From: Camellia lanceoleosa
Lineage: Eukaryota; Streptophyta; Magnoliopsida; Ericales; Theaceae
Direction: 5' to 3'
Length of the DNA stretch: 64,000 nt
Assembly (NCBI GenBank): GCA_025200525.1
Contig: CM045761.1
Coordinates: forward strand, 76,289,551-76,353,550
Made by a program: the position numbers and the translations under genes. The notes beneath the pieces were generated by a model. That model saw only the letters and a program-made list of their open reading frames with translations. It was not told the DNA's origin and searched no databases. Shown in pieces: positions 35,638 through 48,003 of this stretch. Positions within the stretch are counted from its first letter, which is position 1, and every line of letters begins with the position of its first letter.

Positions 35638-35664
35638 GTGTGCAACCCCCTTAAGGTTGCACAC
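35638..35664. repeat. Perfect 10-bp hairpin
   Basis: GTGTGCAACC, a seven-base loop CCCTTAA, then GGTTGCACAC. Such hairpins occur near transposon ends, but no matching terminus was found, so no element is called. Confidence 0.5.
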
Positions 35665-36283
35665 CATATGCAACCCAATTGTTAGCCGTTAGATTACAAT
35701 AATTGATCAAGACCATTGAATTGTTTAATCGTGAAAAAGTTGAAAGGCGGGGTTAATGCTTGTATTTGCATGATTACATCCCACTCACTCTCGTATTTCG
35801 TCTTTATCTCTCTCTGTTCTCCTCTGTGTAAGGTTGAGTCGATTAGCTGTTGATTTCCATTAACAGGGAGAAGCCCCTGTTGGGTTCGTTCCATTGACGA
35901 AGCTCTGTAGGGAACAGTATAACGGGCGATTTCCAACAACAACGTAACTACAAGGCTGTGTTGGTTCCATTGCTGAAGTGAAGCCCTTCTCTGGAACTAG
36001 ATATGAGGTATGGAGCTGTCTCCCTCTCTCTGTCTCCCTCTCTGTCTCTGTGGCCTGTTCACTTCAGCTATTTTCCCTCAACTAAACCCCCAGCCTAACT
36101 TCAACCGCTCTATGCTTTGGTCCAACGGGAACCCCTCCATTGGCAACTAACCTTTCTCTTTCTCTTTCTGAAGCGAGTGTTTGTGTTTGCACAAACAGCT
36201 AAACCGTGTGAAAATGTCATGTTTGTGTTTGTGTTAACAATTTTCGGTCATCAAGTAATTGTTTGTAGTAATGTCCTGTGCAG
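35665..36283 (+). other. 5' flank of the FAR1-like gene
   Basis: No coding signal. A CT microsatellite (CTCCCTCTCTCTGTCTCCCTC, about 36019-36050) and pyrimidine-rich stretches look like a plant 5' untranslated region or promoter. TSS not identifiable. Confidence 0.4.
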
Positions 36284-38780
36284 TATGGCCCCAGCGGAAG
36301 TTAAAAGGGAAGGTGATGATTATGACATTCGAAATGAAGCAGATGACATTCGTTTGATGAATGAAAGTCGGCGAACCTCGATCATGGTTGCGAAGGTGGT
36401 CGAGCAATGAAGAACTAACCAACATGAGCGGTGAACATGGCGGAGCGTGAAAAGAAATGGTTGATGATGCTCATCGCAATGACATGGTTGGTGATGTTGA
36501 ACATGCTATTCTGGAACAGAAATTTGATTCGGTCGAAGATGGAGAAGATTTTTACAATGCGTATGCTACAGCGAAGGGATTTAGTATACGAAAATCCAGA
36601 TTTAACACAAATAAAGAGGGAAAGGTCGTTAGTAGGCTGTGGTTGTGTTCAAGGGAGGGTCAGAGATTACCAAAATACTTGGACCGTGTTGCTGAGAAGA
36701 GTAGTGCTCCCAAGGCACTAACAAGAGTAGGTTGCAAGGCCCAATTTCGCATACGGTACGATGCGGATACCGATGAAGGGGGAAAGTATGTTGTGACTCA
36801 CTTCGTCGCAGACCACAACCATGAATTGGCGGAACAACACTGTGTGATGTATCTGAGGTCACATCGCAGTTTAAACAGCGCTGACAAAGCTCAAGCAATG
36901 GCTATGCGCAATGTCGGTGTGAAGACTAGCCAAATCATGGACTATATGGTAAATCAATCCGGGTCTTATGAGAATGTTGGTTTCATCCGTACGGATCTGC
37001 ACAACCATATTCAAGCTGAACGTAGAGCAGAAGTTGAGGATGGTGATGCGAAGGGTGCGTTGGTTTACCTATGTGCAAAACTTGATGTTGATGCACGTTT
37101 TTTACAAGTATGATGTGTAACGATAACAAGTTACAAAATACTGCAAGGCGATTCGAAATCGCGGTGACTACGCAAAGTTTGGTGATGTGTTGATATTTGA
37201 CTCAACTTACGTAACCAATGCATACAAAAACCTTTTGTCATGTTGGTGGTGTGACTAGCCACTTTAGGACCACGATATTTGCATGTGTTTTGCTAGCTAA
37301 TGAGACAATTGAGACATACACATGGGTTTTGGAAACATTTATGGAGGCGATGGGCAATAAAGCACCAGATCCGTCTTGACAGATGGGGATAAGGCGATGC
37401 GAGAGGCAATCGAAGAGTATTTCAGACGCAAGACATCGATTATGTAATTGGCATCTTGGGAAAAATCTTTGTTTCAAATGTTCACATAAGTGGCTTTGCA
37501 CATGCTTTCAAGCGGTGCATGGACATGGAAACGGATGAGACAAAGTTTGAGCATGGTACGGGCGACAATGGTCGAAGATTTGGACTTCAAACCAATTGGG
37601 TGTTGGAGACATATGAAGCGTCATATGTGGGCCGAGGCATATATCGTGGACATTTCTTTCTTTGAAATGAAGAGCACTTTCGGCACGGAGTGTATGAATG
37701 CTTATTTCAATCCCTTCCTCCAACACAAATTGAAGCTATATGAATTTGTTAGGCACTATGATCGGGCTCTTGCAAGGATAAGGTATAACGATTTGGAGAT
37801 GATCTTTGAAACAAATAACACTTTTCTGGTATTGATTACTCCATTGCGAGATATAGAGAGACATGGAGCTGAGCTATTCACCCGAAATATATTTAGAATG
37901 TTCCGTGATGAAATCTTAGAAGAGGGGAAGTTGAATGTGAAGGACGTGTTCCCTTTGGGATGGTCGAAATGCTACTATATTCATAAGTACAAAGTGAAGA
38001 GACGGTCATGGATAGTAACACACGATCCAAAGGATCTTTGCAATGAGATGTTCTTGCATGAAGTTTGAGTCGTTGGGGCTACCTTGCTGCCACATGATAT
38101 GTGTTATGAAAGCCGAAAATTTCACGCAAATTCCCCCAACTTGTGTGCTGCATAGATGGACAAGGGTCAGCAAGGATGGCCACAATGGCCTCAACCCTCA
38201 ATTAATAGCACTACAACACGACGGCGATATGGGATATTGAGTTCTTCCTACGAAATGTGTTTCTATGCCTCGCAATCAACGGAAGGTTTCAAAGAGGCTA
38301 GGGATGCATGTCTTCCGATGACGAGCGGATGAAGGAGTTATATGAGAGGAATTTGAGCGGTGGGAATGGAGACAGAGGAAACATTCATTACGCCGACAAT
38401 TTGGAGTAGAAGATCCTGATGTTGTGAAGACAAAAGGGAACCCAGGACGGGCATCGTCCAACTGTCGAAGACCAAGAAAATGTGGGAATTGCAAATGCAT
38501 TGGGCACACAAAGCGAACGTGTCCTAAGGTTCGGTTTAGACGAACAGTGGGTACTAACTCAGATGCAAATACACTCCACACAACTGACCATGAGTACAAT
38601 GCGGAGTCATCGCCCGTTCGCTGCAAAACTGGGTTGGTTGATCCAAGTACACCGCACATTAAGCAACGGCGACTATTTTTCGATGTTTCTCCTGATTCCA
38701 AGCAGCCTGTGGGGCAATACGGTAATGTTGAAGCAGCAGTGTGGAAAAATGATTCGAACACAATTGATGAGGTGAATTAG
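36284..38780 (+). pseudogene. FAR1-related (MULE transposase-derived) protein with SWIM and CCHC zinc modules
   Basis: From ATG 36284 an acidic N-terminus runs to a stop at 36408. A second frame (36457-37113, 218 aa) holds the FAR1 DNA-binding domain: FYNAYATAKGFSIRKSR, LTRVGCKAQFRIR and HFVADHNHELA. The transposase core follows with GDVLIFDSTYVTNAY (about 37180-37226; first catalytic Asp kept), VLLANETIETYTWVLETFMEAMG, a shifted TDGDKAMREAI and HRLCNWHLGKNL. 37490-38068 is the C-terminal half (LQHKLKLYEFVRHYDRALARI). The SWIM zinc finger CSC..CCH spans 38049-38093, and a CCHC knuckle CGNCKCIGHTKRTC 38481-38522. The end is TAG at 38778-38780. At least four frame changes make it a pseudogene, or a gene whose introns I misjudge. 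Either a MULE transposase or an FRS transcription factor. Confidence 0.85.
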
Positions 38781-39892
38781 GTAATTATATAGTTTGGAGA
38801 AAGTAACCCAACGAACTCGTTACTTTATCTCCATGCCGATCGGTATATGAATTACGAGTTACGAACAGGAGTTGTGAAATTATTTCATGTTTACTATGGA
38901 AGTATGGGTTTATTGTTAGTAAAATTATGGTGGGCCTATATCGACAGCAACGAAGGTGTATTGTTAACTTGACAAGCTGAAGAAGAAAATCAAGCAATTG
39001 TGGTATTGGTTTGAATGCGAAAAGGATGAAGACTTTTTTCGATGGTGATGGTAACAAAGTAGAAAGTAGAAAGTAGAAAGTTGTTGTGTTGTTGTGTTGT
39101 ATGCGTAACAAAGTAGAAAGGAGGGAAAAACTACACGAAGTTACAATGTAGAAAGTAAGTTGTGTTGTTGTTCATGTCCTCTCTCTCTGCAAACATTCTC
39201 GCCCTTTATAGTGTAAAATTCCCACGACCCCATGATCTCGCCAATTTCGAATCGCTTCGCAACTTCAGAATCGCATCGTCATTTACGTATTGAAACCACA
39301 TAAAAGCTTCACTTGTACCTGTCGAAGTGCATATAATTGAAGGTGCCACCTGTGCGCTGATCCTTTTAGCCTTTCCTCGACAGAGACTGACTCCCAATTC
39401 TGTCATGTTTCCTCTTGGGGGCTGGCCACTAAATCCATGAGCACCGCCAAGAATCGCTCCAATGTAAGTCGTGGCATGCAAGATTCAATGTTAGTTGAAT
39501 GGAGCATTTGTTGGGAGGATGTGGGAAAAATAGGTGCAAAGAGGAATTTTAATCTAATATCCAATCATAATTTAAATTTGAAAATATGAGCTTAATTTTT
39601 TTAAAAAAGTAGTTTCCATTTTTTGATTATAAACCGAGATGTGTATTTTGTTTTTAATATAAATAAGTTGTGTAATTTAGATTCGTAAAATGTAGGACAA
39701 CAATTGTGTTTAAGTGATTACAATGTCTGAGAACATTGAACATATTTTTATTAAATTACGAATTTCAATATTTGGCGAGTGTGATGATTCATAGTCGAGG
39801 CGATAAATGAGTGGCCTAGTGTTGTGGTTCAGTGGCCCAGTGTGCAAGGATTGTGGTTGTGTTTAGTGGACAATATTCTGTCGATTTTTGTC
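38781..39892. other. No gene firmly seen
   Basis: AAAGTAAC..GTTACTTT forms a small hairpin at about 38800-38823. GTAGAAAG repeats at 39060-39150. A minus-strand open frame at 39206-39481 has no recognisable family; its region shares the phrase CGACAGAGACTG with about 40636, so both may be scraps of one repeat. Confidence 0.4.
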
Positions 39893-40520
39893 TCATAATG
39901 ATGAGGACATGGCCTAATGGTGAAAAGGAAGGTCGACAGGAAGCGTCAACATTTGGCGAGTGGACTTGAAGATTGAAGTCGCGGGCGATTCTGATCGCGA
40001 TTATGGTGTAGGCGTGTGGGATGATGCAATCTTTGGGCCACAAAAAGCGATATCTGGATAGCGAAACGAGCGATCTCCGTTGTAGGCATTCCAAGTATAC
40101 TAAACCTCCACTTCATGCATCGATCTCCCTTTTCTTGTGTTTATTTCATGGCCACCAACCTGTTTGAAACTTCGTCGACGAGCAAGGCTTTGCTTTGTCT
40201 CATGCTTCCTCTGAAAGTATGCCCACTAACTCATAATGATGAGGACATGCCCACAATGGTGAAAAGGAAGGTCGAGGGAAGTCAATATTTGAGAGGGACT
40301 TGAAGATTCGATGTCAGGGGGTGGCAGTTATGGTGTAGACGTGTGGGATCATGCAATGATGGGCCAGAAAAACAGTATACGGATATCAATACTAAACCTC
40401 CACTTCTATCTGTGGAGCTCCCTTTTCTTGTGTTTATTTCATGGTCACCAACCTGCTTTTAAACTTACATCGACGAGCAAGGCTCTGCTTTGTCTCATGC
40501 TTCCTCTGAAAGTGTGCCCA
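39893..40520 (+). repeat. About two imperfect tandem copies of a 290-340 bp unit
   Basis: ATAATGATGAGGACATG occurs at about 39896 and 40234; ACTAAACCTCCACTTC at about 40099 and 40391; TTTCATGG(C/T)CACCAACCTG at about 40146 and 40437. The copies differ by many small indels. No coding function is recognised. Confidence 0.7.
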
Positions 40521-40965
40521 CTAACTCCATGATGGTGGTAAAACTTCCCCATCACTTCTAGGTGACCCACATGCAGAGAGCCCACTTTCAGGCGGTGGAC
40601 ATCCTTGGCCACATGCCCTCGATTAAGTGGACCATCTGTCGACAGAGACTGGCAAAACTTGGTGCAAACAATAGCTCCCATGTTCAAGTTAAATATTGCG
40701 GAAGTTATTGACACCCCCTCCAATCACCACCTGCACCACCACCAATTCCCCCCCACACACGCGTGAAACTGATTGGAGAAGGGGAAAAAAAAAAAAAGTT
40801 GCCAATCGAGAGAGAGGGGTCATGGGGCCCCCCTTGTGGGGGACCAAGTCATATGATATTTAACTTTAACGAGAGGGCCATTGTTTGGGGCCAATAGCAA
40901 ATTTGTTAATACGGGCCGAAAACAAACATAGACTAGAGCCCAAATATACTGGCCCCATCATAAGC

Positions 40966-40973
40966 TATAAAAG
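40966..40973 (+). promoter_or_regulatory. TATA box of the plant-mobile-domain gene
   Basis: TATAAAAG, 113 bases before the ATG at 41087, followed by a C/T-rich leader ending AAGCCATGGCG, a good plant start context. The upstream 40521-40960 has a poly-A run at 40786-40798 and no gene. Confidence 0.7.
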
Positions 40974-41086
40974 ACCCACCCTTTCAACTTCAAACCACTT
41001 CGTTTCCCTCTGTTTCGAACTCCCCGGCGTACTCCTCCTTCTCAACCATTGCCGTTCAAAACCAGAGCACCACAAAACCCTAAGCC

Positions 41087-42999
41087 ATGGCGCCGAAAAA
41101 ATCTCAACCATCTCCATCTGAGGAGAACAATGAAGACCTACTCCGTTTCCCAGACCCTATCAGAGCACGTATCGCTCCTCTAAAATTTGGTGCAACCCTA
41201 TTGCCCAGCACAAGCTCTATCGCTAAGGCTAGTCTAGGCCCTACCTTCGCGTCTTACTTCCCAGACGAGCTAGCTCCATACTATCCCCTTGGTAATGGTG
41301 AGAACCTTCTTCTCAACCAACCTGGACTGAAGTGGACTAACTGGAATGTCAGCAAAAACCCACTCAGAGGGTGGAGGTCACCAGACTCTGATTGGCGAAG
41401 CTGGGCCAGGAGAATTAAAGGTCACGACGCTGAAGTATGGAAGCACCAGGGCATTGGTGAAGCAATTAGACTGTCGACTAAAATTTATGACGCGGACAAA
41501 GAGGGCTGATTCTTTCTTCTTTGCATGCTTTTTGGTCATGATTTAGTAACTCCCTACTCCTCAATTTTGGTATGATTTCCCCTACCATCTTAGATGTAGC
41601 TCACTTGGTGGTCTCCCAATCTTGGGCAATCCAATTCATGCTCTCCTTGAGCCTCCAAAAGTGACATTTACTTTAAACACTGACATGTGCTATACAGATT
41701 TTGCCAAAAAATACCAAGGCAAGCCTGGTTCCCCTGTCGATGACAAAGAAAGAACTGCTTTTTACTTACTTTGGCTTTGTGAGTTTCTTTTTTGTGTCCC
41801 TGGGTACAAGATCACGAAAGAATACCTCCCCCTTGCCTTGTGTATGCAAGATGGCCAACTTATGGCTTTAGCCCCTTATCTTCTTACCACCCTTTACAAG
41901 GCCCTATTTTCCTTTGTGGACAAGAAGATTTCTGGCAACTGTGGTGGCCCCTTCTAGCTCTTCGAACTGGTTGTATGCCTATTTCACGAGGCACAACCCC
42001 ACCACCTAACACCCTGAAACCTGTTTGCTACTCCTTTGCTGAGCAACTGCCCACTTATACCAGCCAACCCATCCTCACTTTCACAAATCATCTGACCATG
42101 TTTTACAACCTTCCTTCGCAGAGACCTTCCCACCTGTACATGCCATTTCAAAATTTTGAATTCTCCTCGATGAACTTCTTCCTCTTCACAGACCCATCTG
42201 TTACACAATGACCAAGTCCAAGAACAAAATGAGAGTTGGAGACACATTCTCACCTCTAGACATGTCTTGGTTGGGTATTCCAGTATCCTCCAAGCTATCC
42301 AGTGCGGTTTTGAGACATACTGATCCGAATCAATGGTCGAGCAATTTGGTCTTTCGAGCTATCCCTTATCCTTATTTCCACCCAACCATCCATGAGGAGA
42401 TTGGGTCCGAATCCACTTCAAAGATCCTACATTCCAACCTCATCCTATTTACTCTTATTACTTGTACATATATTCCAAACCATTAATGTTCAGCCATCGG
42501 GTCCATCGCAGGATATTTGTAAATAAGTTTCTATTCTTCAACAAGATCTAGACTTAAATATCCCCATTGCCTCAAAGGCTTACATCTGCTTGATGTCAAC
42601 TCAACAACCTTAACCAATTTCATCAACCCTCATTAACACCCCTCAGCTTGAAGAATCATTCTCCACAAAACCGATGAAACTTTGGCCTGCCTTTTCTTCT
42701 CATTGCTAAACCTCTCCTCAATCCTTTCAACCCCATTCAATTCAAAGCAATTGGCCAAGATCATCACGGAATGGCTAACCTTTCGATGGTTCACATTTCT
42801 TGCTCAAAGGATATTCAAAACCAAAAGGATTTCTAAACGCCTTCCACACCATATCTACTTCACTCAAACTAAGCCAAAGAACCTCTACAGGATTCTTCAA
42901 AGAACACTCAAGACTTCTGAACTTGAGGAAGTCAAACTCATGAAGAATCCTGTTTCATTCCCCAAGAAAAGAAAGGTCTATCCACAGCAAAGAACATGA
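41087..42999 (+). pseudogene. Plant mobile domain (aminotransferase-like) protein
   Basis: ATG 41087 opens 140 aa of the N-terminal part (LPSTSSIAKASLGPTFASYF; KWTNWNVSKNP; SDWRSWARRIKG; WKHQGIGEAIRLS) and stops at 41507. In shifted frames the plant mobile domain proper continues: LLLNFGMISPTILDVAHLV (about 41550-41608), a one-base loss, then LPILGNPIHALLEPP and DDKERTAFYLLWLCEFLFC, KITKEYLPLALCMQDG, LAPYLLTTLYKAL and GGPF at about 41957, followed by a shifted LFELVV. A C-terminal tail ends with PFPKKRK-type basic residues and TGA at 42997. PMD proteins occur in transposons and as MAIN/MAIL1-type silencing factors. At least three frame breaks make this copy non-functional unless unseen introns rescue it. 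The intact promoter suggests recent loss. Confidence 0.75.
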
Positions 43000-44199
43000 C
43001 TACCTTTAACGGCTAGCGGCCACGATGCCTCCTTAAATTAGACATCGCTCAGATCCATTCAGTAACTTAAAGCCGAAGTTGACTGTCACGCCTGCCATAT
43101 GTCATGTATGTTCAATCAAAGAGGGGTGTTCTAGCCGCTCTGCTCTCCCAAATCGTAGGGCTAGTTTACGGGTCAAGCATGTCGCCATTTCTCGGGTTGC
43201 TTCCTCGCCGCTCATTGCTTCCAACTCGCTTCCGCTATATATGTACCGTCAATGCCGCTATATAAGGGATCAACGAATAGCCTTTAAGTCTCACTGTGAC
43301 ATTGGCCTTTTTTCCAACTGCTTGAATGATGTTTTTGGTGCGTCAGATTGGAAGTCTCCGTCATTGATTGGGGAAAAGTTATCGGGAGGTCCGCTTTGCG
43401 CCTTGTTGTAATTGTTGTCCGCTTCATTGTAGTTATTTTTTTGAGGATCTGTGCTCAAGTCTCAAATGGAGGTTGAAGGTTCACGCCAAGCTCTCAATGG
43501 GCAGTCCCGTATGGTCTCAAGTTTGTCTCATGCCGCTTGGAGTTTCATCTCGTTGCCCTGCTATGCGGTTTTCGAGGATGGGCTTGGAGTTACATTCTTA
43601 TTGTTTTCCTTTTGTTTTTGTTTCTCTTCATCGGTCTGTCATTAACCAGGAGGTTGGACCCTTTTTAGCTCCAACCTCTCTTCTTGATGTAGCATTGACA
43701 CCTTGTATGTGCTTTTCATGAATACAGCTTTTTGTTTTGGCTTCTAACAAAAAAAAATTGAATATGAATACTGTGTTTTTAATGGTCTGCTGTATGGTTG
43801 TTTTTATTTTTGTGCAATTTTTCACCGCTTGTGCATTGTTATGAAGTCATCAATTCCCTTCAAAGTGCATTATAGTCACCGCTATTTGTTTGTTCTGGGC
43901 CTTTTTTTTGCTTTGTTTTGGACAAAATCATGGCATTGACAAAAAATCAAACAAACATAATTGATGTTGTAAAAGCAAGCAAACATTACTACTTTGAACT
44001 TGCATTGTTTGTTGGACAAATATGACATTGCGTTGACAAGAATTACTATATTCATTTGGGCAAATATGACATTGCATTGTTTGTTCTGCACCCATAACAT
44101 TGGAATTATGTGTATGACATTACGACATGTGCCACGATAAAAGCAAACAAACATTACTACACCTCCCTCGCTTGTTCCAAATTCCAAACATTGGAATTA
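43000..44199. other. No gene firmly seen
   Basis: An open frame at 43079-43411 has no recognisable family. 43380-43760 reads like a transcribed 3' region ending TTGGCTTCTAAC plus nine A, so it could be a retrocopied fragment. ACATTGGAATTATGTGTA is repeated at about 44097 and 44188, and AGCAAACAAACATTACTAC at about 43976 and 44142. Confidence 0.35.
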
Positions 44200-44942
44200 T
44201 GTGTACAATCAATACATGTGGGAAATTAGTATTATCACAAATGACCTAAAAAGTTGTCACCACAAGCCGATGCAAGAATCTAGTTGTGGTTCGCATCGAA
44301 TTATCGTCAGATCGGGCAGCCATGATAAAATCGCCGCCAGATTTGTTGTAATTGCAATCAATCACATGCAGAAGGATACTACTCGCCCATCTTTGTATTG
44401 TTCACATCCATAATGAAGTCAGAAAGAACTTCCCAAGCATGTATGATGAAACTATGTACACAAAGCTTAATAACACAAATCGTGCATACATGTAGGAAAT
44501 AAACTGATTTATTTCGCAATTGAAATTGCGCACAATGTACCTTGTGTGGACCGGGTATATTAGGTCACAGATGTACTTTATCACAAACATCCCACAATGA
44601 AAAGTGCTACAAATGAAATGTAACATTCTGGCCAGAAATATAAGGTGTTTGTTAAATGAGTGATTCAGAGTGAAGTCAACGTGACGCAGGTTTGTGCATT
44701 ACTCGGCCCAAATTGCTAATGGCCTTTGTTCTAACATGCGACGCCAAAGGTACGGACGCTTCACAAAGATATTCATTTCCAAACTAGAAGTTGCAAGAAG
44801 GCATGCATTGTTTGAACCTCTGCGTAATGAGAGGGTTAGTTTTTGTGAAGGATGTGACAAAGGTTGAAGTAGATTTGTGAAATCCAAAGACGACATACCA
44901 ACATATTTGTCGCTCAAATTTTGTTGGTGTCCAGCAAGTGGC

Positions 44943-45060
44943 CGATGCCAATGAGTCAAATAGGTACGCCACACGGCCCACTATATCTATTTTTAGGCAC
45001 AACCAATGTACTCTCTATAATTGAAAGGCATGTAAATCACATAAACACAAGTGAAGACAT
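44943..45060 (-). pseudogene. Ulp1-like cysteine protease segment (C48 family), block A
   Basis: The minus strand reads IYMPFNYRE, a one-base shift, then VHWLCLKIDIVGRVAYLFDS. In Ulp1/SENP SUMO proteases the core contains (I/V)Y(I/M)P.N....HW, with HW bearing the catalytic His, and after about 18 residues the catalytic Asp in a DS(L/I)PS context. Both are present: HW at about 45003-45008 and FDS at about 44952. The catalytic Cys region (DCG) could not be located in the broken downstream sequence. The copy in block B has 18 of 23 identical residues from V onward. The enzyme would remove SUMO-like modifiers; many plant copies ride on MULE transposons. Confidence 0.6.
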
Positions 45061-47033
45061 TGTTTAGAGGGCATGCTAACATGTACGAACTTTCATATTT
45101 ACATTGACATTCATGTAAATGGGATCACATTCATATTACCGACGCTCATATTAAATCTACTCGCTTCAATGGGATGGACATTCATATTACCTTCGACATG
45201 CATCAAGCACCCCAAGATATCCGCTATGTCCAAAAATGATTTGACGATATTATCATGGTTCGAGGTTGAGTTTTTGATTTAGTATCAAAGTCTCGCATGT
45301 TTAGTGTGTAAAAGTTGAGTCACCAAAGTTTTCAAAATATGTCTTCGCAATACACAACCGACCTAAAACACTTACTTACCGACACATATATCGAAAGTAC
45401 CACGCAAGATGCCTCCCGCTTGGTGTACTTGCCGTCTGTCCGCTAGTCAATTGAACTGCCACTGCTGATTGGTCGAACATTGTAATGCATCAGCAACTTC
45501 GTAAATAAGGTTTGCCATTTGTTTAAGCTGCATTACGAAATAACAATGTCCCTACATGGATGTCCATCATGAAAATATAGTGGCAATAACATTGTCAGAT
45601 GGCACGACTTACAAGTTTCGGATAGCCATGCCCCTCGGTTTGAGCGCGCGATGTCACGTCACAGAAAGCACATTCGCAAGGCATTTCATGCAGATTCATA
45701 GACACGCATAATGTCCCTACATTAAACGAGACATCAACCAAGAAGAAGCAACCTACAAACTAGTAAAACTTAAACGATTCGCTTAACTGCATAACATAAC
45801 ATTATTTTTTTTCGCTGTACAACTATGGCGTATATTCCCGATTCTACTAGTCTCCAATCCAATGAAGATTAGTTTTCAGCTTTTAAAAGAACAAAATGAA
45901 AAGACAAAGTTTTACATATCACAACTTATGACATGTCCAATAGTATTTGCTAAAATAATATGTGAAAATTGAAATGCTCATTTACGTGTCAAAGTTAAAA
46001 AAAAAAAGAAACACATGTTTTTACAAACCGGAGCCAACAATATCCCAAAATAAATGGAAAATGTAAGCAGAGTAGAAGAAAATAGCTACGAAATTTGCAC
46101 TTGATTATAAGTTTTCAAAAAATTTGCAATTCATGGGTAAACTTTATTAAGTTTCATATTTAAAATTATAAAGGTTTCCATGAATTTGTAAATATTTTGT
46201 GAAAATATCGGTTTGCAATTTTCCCAATAGGTAGATGTGCAGTGATAAGACCAAAAGAAGAAAACTTCAATGAGGAAATTTAGCCACCGATCTTTCCCTA
46301 GCCCAACGTGATTAAATTCAAATAAAATCCTACATGCGACATCGATAAACCCATCATAAACCCATCAAATCATAGAGAATGAAAAATTAAAGAACTGACA
46401 CGCATAAGAATCAAATAAACATAGCACGACACATGAAAATTGTGGAAATCAAACTTATTTCACAAATACTATGGAACAAAGTTAATTGCAGTACTAAACT
46501 CATCCGCATTTTCATTTTTCCCGTCACAAGTACAGAGTCAACAACTTCATTTTCTCACGATAAAACCTCTATGCTCTCCAAAGGTCATCAAGTCCTATCA
46601 ATATAAACAATCAAGTAACATCAACTCCTATTAATATAAACAATTAACTAACTCAAAGACTGCTCGTAAATTTAATTTGCAAAAGTACATAACACATCCT
46701 TATGCATCTAAAATTGGTGCAATGATGTTCAACCCGTGAACGGAACCGCTTGTCCAACCTGTGCAGTTTGGACTGGACTTTGTCCGAAATCTACAACACA
46801 AGTGTACAACATTTGTTACTGCAAGCTTGCAAGAGAATCACAAATATTAAAATACAAATACAACAGTAAATAATGGTTCAATTATGATCAAGAATACTGC
46901 TTAGATCAATTGGTAATGAAACATACGAAAGGTGAAGTGATGTGGCGATTTGGGAATTTTTCGACAGTAAGTCAAGTACTCATTTTGCTATCGCTGCACG
47001 AATGCATATCCCCTACGTCCGTCGCTTCAACAC

Positions 47034-47060
47034 CTCTTCCTCTTCCTCTTCCTCTTCCTC
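47034..47060 (-). repeat. CTTCCT hexamer microsatellite in block A
   Basis: (CTTCCT)n on the plus strand. In the minus-strand frame aligned with block B it gives a GRGRGR run followed by GVEATDVG. In block B the same position has (TTTTCC)n. Confidence 0.7.
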
Positions 47061-47787
47061 GCCCTTTCGTGTGCTCATATAATTTGTCCCGCCCCAATGT
47101 TTGGCCAACCTTACCAAAGCAGAAGGATGCACATTGTCCGCTTTCTCCTCGCATTGGTGCAAGGTTTGCAAATCATCAAACGAAGATAAACTCACAGTAA
47201 CGTTTGATGGCCGTAATCAACCGAAGAGATTTGCTATCTTCGCTATGATGTTTCGTCCAACGCAAGGCCATGGTTGTTGTGCATGTCCCCAACTTCTTGG
47301 ACGGTACGCAACTGTCCATCGTGCTGAGCACTTATCACATTCGACAACATTGCATCCACTAAATTGACCGCCCATTCCCCCCCCTTTAATCCTTGAACAT
47401 TACCCCCATTTGGACTACCATAATAATTTGGGAAGACCAAACCGCCATCATGCAACTCGACTCCGGTAGGGTAAAACCCTTTTTCCTCTCTACGAGGCAA
47501 TTGTGTCAGCTTCCAATAAACCCGCCAAAGACTTGTCAGATCATTTGCTTCATTTCAAAGAATATGTGTCTGCTCATTAAACGGTTGTTTGCCGACAATA
47601 TAGTCAAGAACCACTTCGCTCAAAGATTCTTTCTGCTTCAAAGAATGCCGAGGACATGTTAATGTTACAATTTCTTTCATTCGACTCCACCTAATCACAC
47701 AAACACATACATTAAGTTACTACCATATTTCATCCCCAATTAACCTCTCGGAACTGTAAAGCATGTGTACCGATTGCTTTTGCTTAC

Positions 47788-48003
47788 CTTTGCATTGTCA
47801 ATGCCTTCCTAAATTGAGCAACATGTCCCTTATTTCCGCATTGCTCAAGCACTTGCTTCATGGTTTCCTTGAGTTCACCAATGTCGGCCTCAACCTTGCT
47901 CAAACGAACATCATCAATCCGTGGTTTCGCTTGTTATTGACATGGTGTGTGTCAATTGCGCCATCAATGTCGCTTTTCCGCTTTTGTTGGAGGAAACTCC
48001 ACC
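47788..48003 (-). pseudogene. Coiled-coil exon of the duplicated gene, block A
   Basis: Homologous to the intact exon at 62799-63014. The second half is open (RLSKVEADIGELKETMKQVL), with a donor AAAG|GTAAGC at 47788/47787, but the first half has lost its frame. Function unknown. Confidence 0.5.

Noticed and set aside
36000..41000. Terminal inverted repeats of a MULE around the FAR1-like gene
   Set aside because: I looked for long inverted repeats near 35.6-36.1 and 38.8-41.0 kb and found none convincing, so no element boundaries are called.
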